Source: Bin87 sp965203985
GTDB lineage: Bacteria > Chloroflexota > Dehalococcoidia > Lucifugimonadales > UBA3495
DNA length: 64,000 nucleotides
NCBI GenBank assembly: GCA_965203985.1
Contig: CBDBDS010000003.1
Span: 310,001 to 374,000 of the forward strand
Direction of reading: 5' to 3'
The notes under the pieces were generated by a model. It saw nothing but the letters and a program-made list of their open reading frames with translations. It searched no databases and had not been told where the DNA came from. This document shows positions 8,637-16,911 of the stretch, piece by piece; position 1 is the stretch's first letter, and each line of letters begins with the position of its first letter. A program made the position numbers and the translations under genes.

Positions 8637-9611
8637 ATGTTGCAAGAATTCGAGCAAATTGTACTCACCACTGACATACCGGATGAACAACTCAAGGCCG
8701 GCGATGTGGGCACTATCGTGCATATCTACCCGCAGGGCTTGGCCTACGAGGTAGAGTTTTTCTCCCCTGCCGGTAATACCGTGGCAACAGCCACGGTGGA
8801 GGATCACCAGGCCCGAGCAGCAACACCGAACGAAGTGAAGCAGCCGGCGGTCCTGTATAACTGGGCTAAAGATGGCATCGCTGTTCTCACCCTCAACAAC
8901 CCCAAGCGCCGCAACGCCCTGTCTTCGCGCACACTGGCGGCGTTGGAAGAATGGCTGGACTGGATTGCCGACGATCCCGACGCCCGCGTCGTGGTCATCC
9001 GATCCGAGGGGCCGGTATTCAGTTCGGGCCACGACCTTAACGAGTTGGTCAACGGGGACGCCGAGGACTACACCACCGTCTTTGACGCCTGCACGCGGGT
9101 CATGGAAGCCATTCGGCTGCTGCCGAAACCCGTGATCGCTCAGGTCCAGGGTCTGGCCACGGCGGCGGGTTGCCAGTTGGTAGCCACCTGCGACATAGCG
9201 GTTGCGGCGGACAACGCGGCGTTCGCCACGCCGGGCGTGCAGATCGGCCTGTTCTGCACCACGCCGGGCGTCGCGGTGGCGCGTTCGGTGATGCCGAAAA
9301 AGGCGATGGAAATGCTCCTCACCGGCAAACCGATCTCCGCGCAGGAAGCCCTGGAGTTCGGCCTGATCAGCAGGATTGCTCCGGCCGATGAGCTGGAGGA
9401 GCAGGTTGACGAGTTGGCGCGGCAGATTGCCTCGGCCAGCGCGCACACGCTGGCGTTGGGTAAAGCCGCTTTCTACCAACAGATCGAAATGGACCGGCCT
9501 TCCGCGTATCAGTTCGCCAGCAGGGTGATGGTCGACAACCTCCTGGCCGACGACGCCAAGGAGGGCATATCGGCGTTCCTGGAAAAGCGGCAGCCGGTCT
9601 GGACGACGTGA
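8637..9611 (+). CDS. DUF4926 domain fused to enoyl-CoA hydratase/isomerase
   Basis: Residues 1-66 match the small DUF4926 beta-barrel proteins (LKAGDVGTIVHIYPQGLAYEVEF), normally stand-alone partners of DUF6883. From about residue 67 the frame continues into a crotonase domain: GIAVLTLNNPKRRNALSS, the first oxyanion-hole loop SSGHDLNEL and the second, GLATAAGCQLVATCDIA. That domain would hydrate enoyl-CoA. No stop codon lies between the parts. An in-frame GTG at 8835 could start a separate hydratase but has no clear ribosome-binding site. Either it is a true fusion or the hydratase is translated from the internal start. Confidence 0.85.
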   Translation: MLQEFEQIVLTTDIPDEQLKAGDVGTIVHIYPQGLAYEVEFFSPAGNTVATATVEDHQARAATPNEVKQPAVLYNWAKDGIAVLTLNNPKRRNALSSRTLAALEEWLDWIADDPDARVVVIRSEGPVFSSGHDLNELVNGDAEDYTTVFDACTRVMEAIRLLPKPVIAQVQGLATAAGCQLVATCDIAVAADNAAFATPGVQIGLFCTTPGVAVARSVMPKKAMEMLLTGKPISAQEALEFGLISRIAPADELEEQVDELARQIASASAHTLALGKAAFYQQIEMDRPSAYQFASRVMVDNLLADDAKEGISAFLEKRQPVWTT

Positions 9612-9631
9612 CGGCCAAACCCGGGGGGAAC

Positions 9632-10150
9632 ATGGCGCTGAAAGAATTCATCAAGGAGTCGTTTGATGCCAACTGGGAGTGGCTGATCCGGTACGTGGAC
9701 GGGCTGACCCAGGAGGAGATCGAGTTTACGCCCAACGAGCAGTGCCACTCCATAGGTTTCATCGTGTGGCACTACGGGCGCGCGCTGGACATGTGGGTGC
9801 AGTCTCTAGCCAAGCAGGAACAGCAACTCTACGAGCGGGAATGGGCGCAGCGGCTGGGGTTCGAACCGGAACCGATGAACGTGGGTTTCGGCTACACGGT
9901 GGAAGACCTGACCAGTTGGCAGTGTCCCGGCAAGGCGCTCTTGATGGAATATGCCGACGCCGCCCGAAACAATCTGCTGGAATTCCTGGACGGTCACGAC
10001 GATGACTCGCTGGTGAATACGCAGATGACCAACCGGCGAGGAGAGAGCATGGCCGTCGCGGACATGTTCCGCCTGCTCATCTGGGAAGTGAACCAGCACG
10101 GCGGGCAGGCCGGGTACCTGCGGGGAATGCAGCGGGGGTTGAACCAGTAG
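9632..10150 (+). CDS. DinB-family protein
   Basis: Four-helix-bundle protein of the DinB/YfiT superfamily, which often act as metal-dependent thiol transferases. Conserved segments are CHSIGFIVWHYGRALD with the first His, the RLLIWEVNQHGGQAGYLRG helix with a further His, and the typical length (172 from this start). The ATG at 9632 is preferred because GGGGGGAA lies just upstream; a GTG at 9608 overlapping the hydratase stop is the alternative. A hairpin terminator follows. Confidence 0.85.
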   Translation: MALKEFIKESFDANWEWLIRYVDGLTQEEIEFTPNEQCHSIGFIVWHYGRALDMWVQSLAKQEQQLYEREWAQRLGFEPEPMNVGFGYTVEDLTSWQCPGKALLMEYADAARNNLLEFLDGHDDDSLVNTQMTNRRGESMAVADMFRLLIWEVNQHGGQAGYLRGMQRGLNQ

Positions 10151-10171
10151 GAACGACCGTGAGAAACAACC

Positions 10172-10204
10172 CGGGGGCGGATGCACATTCGCCCCCGCTT
10201 TATT
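10172..10204 (+). terminator. Rho-independent terminator
   Basis: A perfect 8-bp GC stem (CGGGGGCG at 10172-10179 with CGCCCCCG at 10190-10197) has a 10-base loop and is followed by CTTTATTTG. It lies 21 bases after the DinB gene and ends that transcription unit. Confidence 0.75.
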
Positions 10205-10222
10205 TGTACGGAGGTGAAAACC

Positions 10223-11407
10223 ATGACTATCAGCACGCTGCGATACCGATACGATCCACTGCATCAGAACATCATTTGCAACGAGGCGGCGATAAATGAC
10301 CTGCCCGCGGTTGTGGATGGCCTGGGCGCCAGCCGGGCGATGATCACCTGCGGGCCTACCATTCTCAGCGCGTGTGACGTGGTGCCGCGCGTCCAGGAGG
10401 CGCTGGGCTCGCGGTACGTTGGGACGTACTCGGGCGTGGCGCCCCATTCGCCGGTGGCCACCGTGGAGGCCGGCGCGGCGATGGCGCAGGAAACGCAGCC
10501 GGACATCTTCATCAGCGTCGGCGGTGGCAGCACCCACGACACGACCAAGGCTATCGCCGTCCTGCTCGCGGAGGGCGGGGACATCCGCGACTACGCCATC
10601 ATCTTCGAGCCGCCGGACAAGATCACCGTGCCACCCACGCCGTCGCCCAAGGTTCCAATCGTGAGCGTGCCTACCACCATGGGGTGCGCCGAGTTCAGCC
10701 GGGGAGGCGGCGGCATCACCGACCACGAGCAGGGGCGCAAGCTCAGCATCGCCGGAGACGGGGTGACCCATCGCACGGTGGTCATCGACGGGCAGGCGCT
10801 GGCGACCACGCCGCTGCGGATACTGGTTTCCACAGCCATCGGTCAATTGCGCATCGCCATCGAAACCGTATATTCGACGGGACACAATCCTATCGGGGAC
10901 GGGATGGCGCTGCACGCGATCCGGCTGCTCTTTGAGAACCTGCCCCGTTGCAAAGACGGCGACATCGACACCCTGCTGGCGACCAAAACCGCGTGCGCCA
11001 TGGCGTCGCTGGCATCCTTCGGTGGGCTGGGACTGAACACCGCGACCTGTCACCACGTGGGCGGGCTGTACGACGTGCCCCACGGCGAGGCCAACGCCAT
11101 CCTGCTGCCGCACAGCATGCGCTACAACCTGGACGCCTGTGCCGACCGTCAGCGTCTGATCGCCGAGGCCATCGGAGTCGCCAGTTCCACGATGACCGAC
11201 GAGGAGGCAGGTTTGGCTGCCGCTGACGCGGTGGACGGGTTGTGCCGCGAATTGGAGTTGCCTAGGACCCTGCGCGAGGTGGGAGTGCCGGAGGACGGGT
11301 TGGAGTATATTGCCACGGCCACGCTGCAGGACCGCAGCCTGAGCACCAATCCCAAGCCGGTGGTGGACGCCGGGCCGATTATGGAAGTGCTGCGGGCGGC
11401 GTACTGA
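10223..11407 (+). CDS. Iron-ADH-fold protein with degenerate metal site
   Basis: Related to iron-containing alcohol dehydrogenases and maleylacetate reductases. The NAD-binding GGGSTHDTTKAIA loop and the VPTTMGCAEFS segment are intact. In the metal domain, the usual motif with Asp and first His reads STAIGQLRIAIE, putting Gly207 and Ile211 at those ligand positions; the position 14 residues before the last His (H287, in VPHGEAN) is Thr273. So probably only one of four metal ligands remains. The ATG at 10223 follows GGAGGTGA. It may use no metal or have a different role. Confidence 0.85.
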   Translation: MTISTLRYRYDPLHQNIICNEAAINDLPAVVDGLGASRAMITCGPTILSACDVVPRVQEALGSRYVGTYSGVAPHSPVATVEAGAAMAQETQPDIFISVGGGSTHDTTKAIAVLLAEGGDIRDYAIIFEPPDKITVPPTPSPKVPIVSVPTTMGCAEFSRGGGGITDHEQGRKLSIAGDGVTHRTVVIDGQALATTPLRILVSTAIGQLRIAIETVYSTGHNPIGDGMALHAIRLLFENLPRCKDGDIDTLLATKTACAMASLASFGGLGLNTATCHHVGGLYDVPHGEANAILLPHSMRYNLDACADRQRLIAEAIGVASSTMTDEEAGLAAADAVDGLCRELELPRTLREVGVPEDGLEYIATATLQDRSLSTNPKPVVDAGPIMEVLRAAY

Positions 11408-11447
11408 TCAACTCTCCCAAGTACCGGCGTGCGTCGCCAATCTGATT

Positions 11448-11741
11448 GTGCATATAATCGCCAAAAGGACGCTCAGGGAATTTTGGCTAACCCATCCCGA
11501 TAGTGAGACGGTGCTGCAAGAGTGGCACCAACAAGTCGAGCGAGAGGATTGGGAAACGCCGGCTCACTTGCTCCAGCGTTACCCAAGCGCCAGCATTATC
11601 GGCAACGACCGGGCGGTTTTTCGAATACGGGGCAATCGCTATCGATTGGTAGTCCGAATTTTCTATCCGGCGCGGACGGTGTACATACGGTTCATCGGCA
11701 CCCACGCTGAATACGACAGGATTGATGTCCGGGAGCTATGA
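11448..11741 (+). CDS. higB: HigB-type mRNA interferase toxin
   Basis: HigB toxins of this RelE-like group cut mRNA at the ribosome. The 97-residue product has the family pattern from end to end: HIIAKRTLREFW at the start, SASIIGNDRAVFRIRGNRYRLVV in the core, and VYIRFIGTHAEYDRIDV at the end with the conserved RF..H..YD. The gene starts with GTG. Its partner follows after 1 base in the usual toxin-first order. Confidence 0.9.
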   Translation: MHIIAKRTLREFWLTHPDSETVLQEWHQQVEREDWETPAHLLQRYPSASIIGNDRAVFRIRGNRYRLVVRIFYPARTVYIRFIGTHAEYDRIDVREL

Positions 11742-11742
11742 T

Positions 11743-11961
11743 ATGTCAACCGTGAAACCTATCCAAACCGAAGCAGATTACGATGCGGCCCTGGAGAAGG
11801 TAACGACACTCATGGATGACCTGTCGGGTCCCGACGGCCAAATCGAGGACGAGAACCATCCCAGCCGGATCGAACTCGACGCCCTGGTCGCTTGCATCGA
11901 AGCCTACGAATCGATCCACCATCCTATCGAACTTTCCAGTCCTGTCGTCGTTACTGACTGA
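11743..11961 (+). pseudogene. higA: HigA antitoxin, truncated (no HTH domain)
   Basis: The product (72 residues) matches the N-terminal dimerising part of HigA: KPIQTEADYDAALEKV followed by ELDALVACIEAYESIHHPIE. It stops at residue 72, where family members normally continue with a 50-60 residue Xre-type helix-turn-helix domain. Only 28 bases separate the stop from the convergent peptidase gene, so no remnant of the HTH follows. It may still neutralise HigB, but it should not bind the operator in the usual way. The ATG at 11743 lies just after the higB stop; an upstream ATG at 11725 is possible. Confidence 0.75.
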
Positions 11962-11989
11962 TAGAGAAGCATTTCTCTGATCGGCCGCC

Positions 11990-13933
11990 TCACAGGTTCT
12001 CGATCTGCACCGGCTCGACTGCGTCGGCGAGGTTGAACCCGAATACGCGGGAATAGAAATACAGCTCGGCTTCCAGCGCACGCTTGATGTTTTCGGCGCG
12101 GCGGAAGCCGTGCTGCTCGCCCTCGAAGGGAAGATAGGCGCAGGGGATACCCTTGGAGCGCACAGCTTCGTACATCATTTCGGCCTGGTTGGGCGGAACG
12201 ATGCGATCCTCCAGGCCCTGGAAAAGGATGATCGGGCACGAAAGTCCTTCGGTGTGGCTGATGGGTGAGCGACTGCGGTAAGTTTCCGTGCCCTCGGGGT
12301 AGGGAGCCACCAATCGGTCCAAATAACGCGACTCGAACTTATGGGTATCCTCGGCCAGGGCGGTGAGGTCGGAGACGCCGTAATAGCTGGCGCCGGCGGC
12401 GAACACGTTGCGGAAGGTCAACGCGGCCAGCGTGGTGTAGCCGCCGGCGCTGCCACCGCGGATTGCCAGTCGGTTTCCGTCGGCGAGATGCTGGTGGACT
12501 AGGTGAAGAGCAGCGTTGGCGCAATCGTCCACGTCAACGATGCCCCAGTTGCCGTTGAGCAGCTGACGGTAGGCACGACCGTATCCGACGCTGCCGCCGT
12601 AGTCAACGTCGACCACGGCGAAGCCCCGGGTCGTCCAATACTGGACGGACAGGTCCAGCGCGCCGGAGGCAGCGCCGGTTGGTCCGCCGTGGCTCAGCGT
12701 CAACAACGGCGGCAGCGTATCTTCCGGGGCAGCGTATTCGGGGTTGCGCGGGGCGTAATACAGTGCGTAGGCCGGGCGGCCGTCCGTGGACGGGAATTCG
12801 ATGGTCTGTGCGGGGGAGATATAGTCCGGAGAGATGTCGATCGTAGACGACTGCTGCACAGTGTCCCATTCCCCGCTGCGGAGGTTGACCCGAAGCAGGG
12901 ACATGGGTCGGCGCGGATCGCCGGCGATGACGGCGGCAGTGATGCCGGAAACGGCCAGGTCGCCGCGACCCATCTCACCGGCAGGAATGTTCAACGGTGC
13001 CAACGTCCTGGTGTTTGGGTTCAGAACGTTCAGCGACCATGATCCCCGCCGATTGACGGCGCAGACGATGTTGCCGTTGCCGGCGAAACCGTAAGCGCAG
13101 GCGCCGAACGCCCATTGCGGACGGGCGTACTCCGCGTCGTCGGGGTAGAGAGGCTCCGGCCCGCTGTCGCCGAGGCGATACAGGTTCCACCAGCCGGATT
13201 GATCGGCGACGAAATGCAGCACCCCTTGGGGCGACCATTCGGGCTGGCACACGGAGACGGTTTCTCCACCAGCCACCAAAGTGGGCTCGCCGAGAGCACC
13301 GCCGTCGAGCACGGGCGCGGTCCACAGGTGCGTGCCGTCCCAGGGCATGTTCGGGTGGTTCCAGGACACCCAGGCCAGGGTGGAGCCATCGGGGCTCAGC
13401 CGGGGTGAGGACACAAAATCCCATCCCGAGAACAGGACGGTCTGCTCGCCAGAACCGTCGGCGGGAACGGCCGCGACGGCGTTGATGATGTTGTCGGGAT
13501 CGGAATGGTCCTCACGCACGCAGATGAGCCGGTTCCGGGCGCGGTCGATCACGGCGTCGGCGTAACGCAGCGGGGCGTCGGGAGTGATCGGTTCCGGCAC
13601 CCCGCCCAGCTCGATGCGATGGATGCGCTGGTCGTCGAAGTTGGAAAACCAGACGGTTCCGGCATCGGCGAGCCAGGCGCCGCCGCCGTATTCGTGGACG
13701 CGAGTGCGGGCGTTGAACGGCGCGGGGGTAACGTCGGAGACCGTGCCGTCGGGTTCCATGCGGACGATGACGTAGCGTCCGCCCTCGGACGGGCGTGATT
13801 CGGTCCAGAGAATGGCGTCGCCGTCGATGGACACGCTGTTGATGCCGATGGACTCGGCGACAATGGCCTCGGCGGTGATGGGTGAGCGCCACGAGCCGTA
13901 TGGGGCGGTAGTTGGGGAGGCAGGGGTGGTCAC
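11990..13933 (-). CDS. S9 family (prolyl oligopeptidase-type) peptidase
   Basis: Serine peptidase of the S9C acylaminoacyl-peptidase/dipeptidyl-peptidase type. Residues 1 to about 380 form a beta-propeller that restricts access to short peptides. The C-terminal alpha/beta-hydrolase domain carries the nucleophile in RGGSAGGYTTLAAL, the Asp in GLEDRIVPPNQ and the His in EQHGFRRAENI, so the triad is complete. At 647 residues it is of normal length. There is no signal peptide and the start is GTG. It is convergent with the higBA genes. Confidence 0.93.
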   Translation of the reverse strand: MTTPASPTTAPYGSWRSPITAEAIVAESIGINSVSIDGDAILWTESRPSEGGRYVIVRMEPDGTVSDVTPAPFNARTRVHEYGGGAWLADAGTVWFSNFDDQRIHRIELGGVPEPITPDAPLRYADAVIDRARNRLICVREDHSDPDNIINAVAAVPADGSGEQTVLFSGWDFVSSPRLSPDGSTLAWVSWNHPNMPWDGTHLWTAPVLDGGALGEPTLVAGGETVSVCQPEWSPQGVLHFVADQSGWWNLYRLGDSGPEPLYPDDAEYARPQWAFGACAYGFAGNGNIVCAVNRRGSWSLNVLNPNTRTLAPLNIPAGEMGRGDLAVSGITAAVIAGDPRRPMSLLRVNLRSGEWDTVQQSSTIDISPDYISPAQTIEFPSTDGRPAYALYYAPRNPEYAAPEDTLPPLLTLSHGGPTGAASGALDLSVQYWTTRGFAVVDVDYGGSVGYGRAYRQLLNGNWGIVDVDDCANAALHLVHQHLADGNRLAIRGGSAGGYTTLAALTFRNVFAAGASYYGVSDLTALAEDTHKFESRYLDRLVAPYPEGTETYRSRSPISHTEGLSCPIILFQGLEDRIVPPNQAEMMYEAVRSKGIPCAYLPFEGEQHGFRRAENIKRALEAELYFYSRVFGFNLADAVEPVQIENL

Positions 13934-13989
13934 GGCGGATCTCCGATGGGCGCGGCCGGAATAGGGCAGCGTGGGATTTGAAACGCGGT

Positions 13990-14868
13990 TTACGCGACGG
14001 CCGGCATGACCTCGGCGGCCACGGTCTCCATGGCGGGGAAGACCACGCCCGGGTCACCGGAATATGGGGAAACCACGATGCGGGAGACACCGATGTCGGC
14101 GAAAGCCTGGGCGTTGGCGCGCATCTCGGCGGGCTCGGTGCCGAGGGCGAAGCGGCCGGGCCGTCCTCCCTGCAACGGCACGCTCACGGACACGGGAATG
14201 GATGCCGGATCGCGGTCGGCGCGTTCGGCCTGCTCGTGGAGATAGCGGATGCCTTGGGCAAGGTCCTCCGGCGGCATGGCAGTGGGATGCCAGCCGTCAC
14301 CGTGGCGGGCGGCGCGGCGGATGGCGGCGCGACTGGTGCCGCCGATGATGAGGGGGATTCCTTCGGGTCGGACCGGACGGGGCGAGAATGCCATGTCGGC
14401 GAACTGGAAGAAGCGGCCGTTGTGGCGCGGGTCATCGTCGCACCACAGGGTCTTCATGATCGCAATGGATTCGTCCGTGTATGGGCCGCGTTCGGCGAAG
14501 GGCACGCCCATGGCCTCGATTTCAGTATCAATCACGCCAACGCCGATGCCTAGCGCAACCCGTCCGCCGGACAATTGATCCAGCGTGGCGGCCTGTTTCG
14601 CCAGGCGCATGGGGTTGTGGTAGGGCAGGACCAGGACGCTGGTGCCCAGGATGACCCGTTGGGTCTGAGCGGCGGCAAAGGTGAGGATGGTCAGCGGGTC
14701 GTAGTACGGCCGGTTCCCGAGGCGTTCGTACACGTAGCTGACGTTGAAGACATGATCGCTGGCCCAGACCGAATCGTAGCCGAGTTCCTCGGCGCGGGCG
14801 GCCACGCTCACCACGTCCTGGACGTTGGCGAGACCCTGGTTGTTGGAGAGGGAAAAGCCTATATTCAC
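13990..14868 (-). CDS. LLM-class F420-dependent oxidoreductase
   Basis: Luciferase-like TIM-barrel protein, 292 residues. The N-terminal strand MNIGFSLSNNQGLANV, the ELGYDSVWASDHV motif, GTSVLVLPYHNPMRLAKQ and LGIGVGVI are typical of the F420-dependent group, which reduces or oxidises diverse substrates by hydride transfer; flavin use cannot be excluded. The GTG start follows GAGGTGA. It is one of four paralogues in the window, each on its own rather than clustered. Confidence 0.88.
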   Translation of the reverse strand: MNIGFSLSNNQGLANVQDVVSVAARAEELGYDSVWASDHVFNVSYVYERLGNRPYYDPLTILTFAAAQTQRVILGTSVLVLPYHNPMRLAKQAATLDQLSGGRVALGIGVGVIDTEIEAMGVPFAERGPYTDESIAIMKTLWCDDDPRHNGRFFQFADMAFSPRPVRPEGIPLIIGGTSRAAIRRAARHGDGWHPTAMPPEDLAQGIRYLHEQAERADRDPASIPVSVSVPLQGGRPGRFALGTEPAEMRANAQAFADIGVSRIVVSPYSGDPGVVFPAMETVAAEVMPAVA

Positions 14869-14933
14869 GGTTCACCTCGGAATTGGTCGCTGCAAGTGTA
14901 ATTCGCGAGCGGGAGTTCAGCAAAATTTTCGCG

Positions 14934-14962
14934 TTGACGGGCCGGGTTCAGGCCCATAGAAT
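14934..14962 (+). promoter_or_regulatory. Sigma-70-type promoter
   Basis: TTGACG (14934-14939) and TAGAAT (14957-14962) are separated by 17 bases. A start about 7 bases downstream would leave only a few bases before the ATG at 14974, so the message would be nearly leaderless. Confidence 0.5.
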
Positions 14963-14973
14963 CGAGCTGTAGG

Positions 14974-15492
14974 ATGAAAGTGATGGGCAGAATTTCAGGC
15001 TGGCTCAAAGAAAACTCCGGCGCGATATTGGCTGTGGCGGCGATTATAGGAGCCCTGTTGGCGATTATCGGGTCTATATTCGGCAGCGCCGCCTATATCG
15101 TGGGCGAATTGCACCGGGTTGAAGACGAGTTGCGCACCGAGATGCGCGCGATTGACGGCCGTCTAACCGCCAGCGACGCCGAGATACGTGAAGAAATCCG
15201 AGCTGGCGATGCCCAGCTACGGGAGGAAATCCGAGCTGGCGACGCCCAGTTGCGGGAAGAAATCCGGGCTGGCGACGCCCAGCTGCGGGAGGACATTCGC
15301 AATCTGGAGGCGAAAATGGTCGCCAGTGACGCCCAGCTGCGGGAGGAAATTCGAGCGGGCGACGCCGAAATGCGGCTGGCGTTGGAAAACCTGAGCAATC
15401 AAATCCTCGCTATCCTGTCCGGGGCTGTCAACCGTTCTACTGGCGACCCTGCGCTGGCGGGTCCGAAAGAACCTCCGCCCCTGCCCGGCTGA
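14974..15492 (+). CDS. Membrane-anchored coiled-coil protein with 11-residue repeats
   Basis: A 172-residue protein. A hydrophobic segment at about residues 13-35 anchors it, followed by a long charged helix in which the unit DAQLREEIRAG is repeated four times in tandem (15175-15306, 33 bases each, last copy diverged) and once more at 15328-15360. The 11-residue period is that of a right-handed (hendecad) coiled coil. The C-terminus is Pro-rich. No family is recognised. The gene at 30917 has the same plan without the repeats being so regular. Confidence 0.75.
   Translation: MKVMGRISGWLKENSGAILAVAAIIGALLAIIGSIFGSAAYIVGELHRVEDELRTEMRAIDGRLTASDAEIREEIRAGDAQLREEIRAGDAQLREEIRAGDAQLREDIRNLEAKMVASDAQLREEIRAGDAEMRLALENLSNQILAILSGAVNRSTGDPALAGPKEPPPLPG
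15175..15360 (+). repeat. 33-bp coding tandem repeat
   Basis: Four adjacent 33-base units start at 15175, 15208, 15241 and 15274. A 21-base spacer and a fifth unit at 15328 follow. Each encodes DAxLREEIRAG or a close variant. Near-identity of units 2 and 3 suggests recent duplication or recombination. The repeats are in frame and inside a gene, so they are not a CRISPR array. Confidence 0.85.
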
Positions 15493-15503
15493 CGTTTGGC
15501 CCG

Positions 15504-16454
15504 TCAGTCCTCAAAGAAACGTTGGGGGTTGTCCACCATCATGGCCTGCACGTCCGCGTCGGTGGCTCCCAACTCGATGAGGCGCGGGAGCACGTTGCGG
15601 GTGATGAAGAGATAACCGTCCGGATTGAATTCCTCGCGCTCCTGGCGCAATTCCTCGGAGGGCTGGACCACCGGCGTGGAATGGTCGTGGGACAGCATCA
15701 GGCGATGGGCCCAGCCAGCGTCGATAAGTTGCTTGACAACCTCGGTGCGCGTTTCCCACCGGGGAGTTTCGGGGGTGCGCCCGCCGGGATAACGGTCGAG
15801 GCCGAGCCAGACGCCCTCCTCCAGCAGACCGATCAGGTAGCCGACGTCGGTGTCGTCGTTGCTGTGCCCGATGTAGACGCGGTTGAGGTCGACGCCCTCT
15901 TCCTTCAGGATGCGCACCTGCTCTTCGCCGACGCGGTCAGGCGACCAGGTGTGGGTGCTGATGCGGGTGCCGGTGGCTTTGCAGGCCCGAGCGGCGGCGC
16001 GCAGGATAATCTCCTCGTTATCGGTGATGCCGCCGCGGTCGCTGGCGACCTTGATGATGCCGGCTTTGACGCCGCTGTCTTCGATGCCCTCCTCAATCTC
16101 CTTGATGAACAGGGCGGCGACCCGGTCCACGGGAGCGCCCCAGAAGATGCGGGGGACGGCCAGGTGGTTGCCGGTGCACGGGATGGCATGGACGCCGGAC
16201 CGCCGGCTGACCTCCTGCATCATGGCGACGTCGCGGCCGAGGTCGAAGGTGGTGACGTCGATGATGCTGCGGACACCACCCTCGTAGGCTTCGCTGAGCG
16301 CCGTCGTTGCCGCGTCGGCGATGGCCTGGCGGTCCTGGAAGCCGGGGTAGGTGGCGGCCGCGCCGGCCGCGCCCAGGGTGATGTGTTCATGGCTGAGGGT
16401 GAAACCCAACTCGGAGGAGTCGATGGGACCAAGGACAGTGTTGACCTGCGACAT
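15504..16454 (-). CDS. Phosphotriesterase-family metal hydrolase
   Basis: Binuclear-metal TIM-barrel hydrolase of the phosphotriesterase/lactonase family. Every metal ligand is visible: HEH in LSHEHITLG, the carbamylated Lys in AGIIKVASD, the His in ISTHTW, the His in YIGHSND and the Asp in LSHDHS. That suggests an active enzyme, more probably a lactonase or esterase than an organophosphate hydrolase. The ATG at 16454 has a strong TAAGGAGG upstream. The product is 316 residues long. Confidence 0.92.
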   Translation of the reverse strand: MSQVNTVLGPIDSSELGFTLSHEHITLGAAGAAATYPGFQDRQAIADAATTALSEAYEGGVRSIIDVTTFDLGRDVAMMQEVSRRSGVHAIPCTGNHLAVPRIFWGAPVDRVAALFIKEIEEGIEDSGVKAGIIKVASDRGGITDNEEIILRAAARACKATGTRISTHTWSPDRVGEEQVRILKEEGVDLNRVYIGHSNDDTDVGYLIGLLEEGVWLGLDRYPGGRTPETPRWETRTEVVKQLIDAGWAHRLMLSHDHSTPVVQPSEELRQEREEFNPDGYLFITRNVLPRLIELGATDADVQAMMVDNPQRFFED

Positions 16455-16465
16455 CTTGCGCCTCC

Positions 16466-16903
16466 TTACGTTAAGTGGATGATCTCTACGTCGCCCCAAT
16501 GATGCTGCAGGTGCTCGGCGACGAGCCGGCGGTGGCAACGGTCGGGCTGGTGCTCGCTGCATAGCAGGCAACTGTCGGCGATTATATCCTGCGGGATGGC
16601 GGCGCGGATGAGCCGGCGTTCGATGATTGAATGGAATATGGGTTCGTACTGGTCCCAGGTTATGTCACGCTTCCGGTAGCCGTCCAGCAGCGCGTCGGTG
16701 GGCGAGAGGCGGGGCAGGTGGACATAGTCCATGCCGCAGAGTTCGCGCAGGAACCACGGGAGGTCGCTTCTCTTGGAGAACCCGGCCAATCCCGACGTGT
16801 TGCGCAGGCGCACGTCGACCACCCGCTTGGTGCCGGATTCCCGCAGCAAGCCGAAGAAATCGGCCGCGGACTTGCGAGTAAAGCCGATGGTGTAGAGTTT
16901 CAT
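16466..16903 (-). CDS. DUF488 family protein (first copy)
   Basis: The 145-residue product carries the DUF488 hallmarks: KLYTIGFTRKSAADFF at the start, RVVDVRLRN, and the terminal LLCSEHQPDRCHRRLVAEHL with its Cys-His-Arg motif. DUF488 proteins have been proposed as nucleic-acid or nucleotide-related enzymes, but I know of no settled reaction. It is the last gene of a five-gene minus-strand run and shares the fold, but little sequence, with the gene just upstream. The ATG at 16903 lies 8 bases after that gene's stop. Confidence 0.85.
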   Translation of the reverse strand: MKLYTIGFTRKSAADFFGLLRESGTKRVVDVRLRNTSGLAGFSKRSDLPWFLRELCGMDYVHLPRLSPTDALLDGYRKRDITWDQYEPIFHSIIERRLIRAAIPQDIIADSCLLCSEHQPDRCHRRLVAEHLQHHWGDVEIIHLT

Positions 16904-16911
16904 GGCTTGAA

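Noticed and set aside
15175..15360. Possible CRISPR-like array
   Set aside because: Units abut without spacers and are in frame inside a coiled-coil gene.
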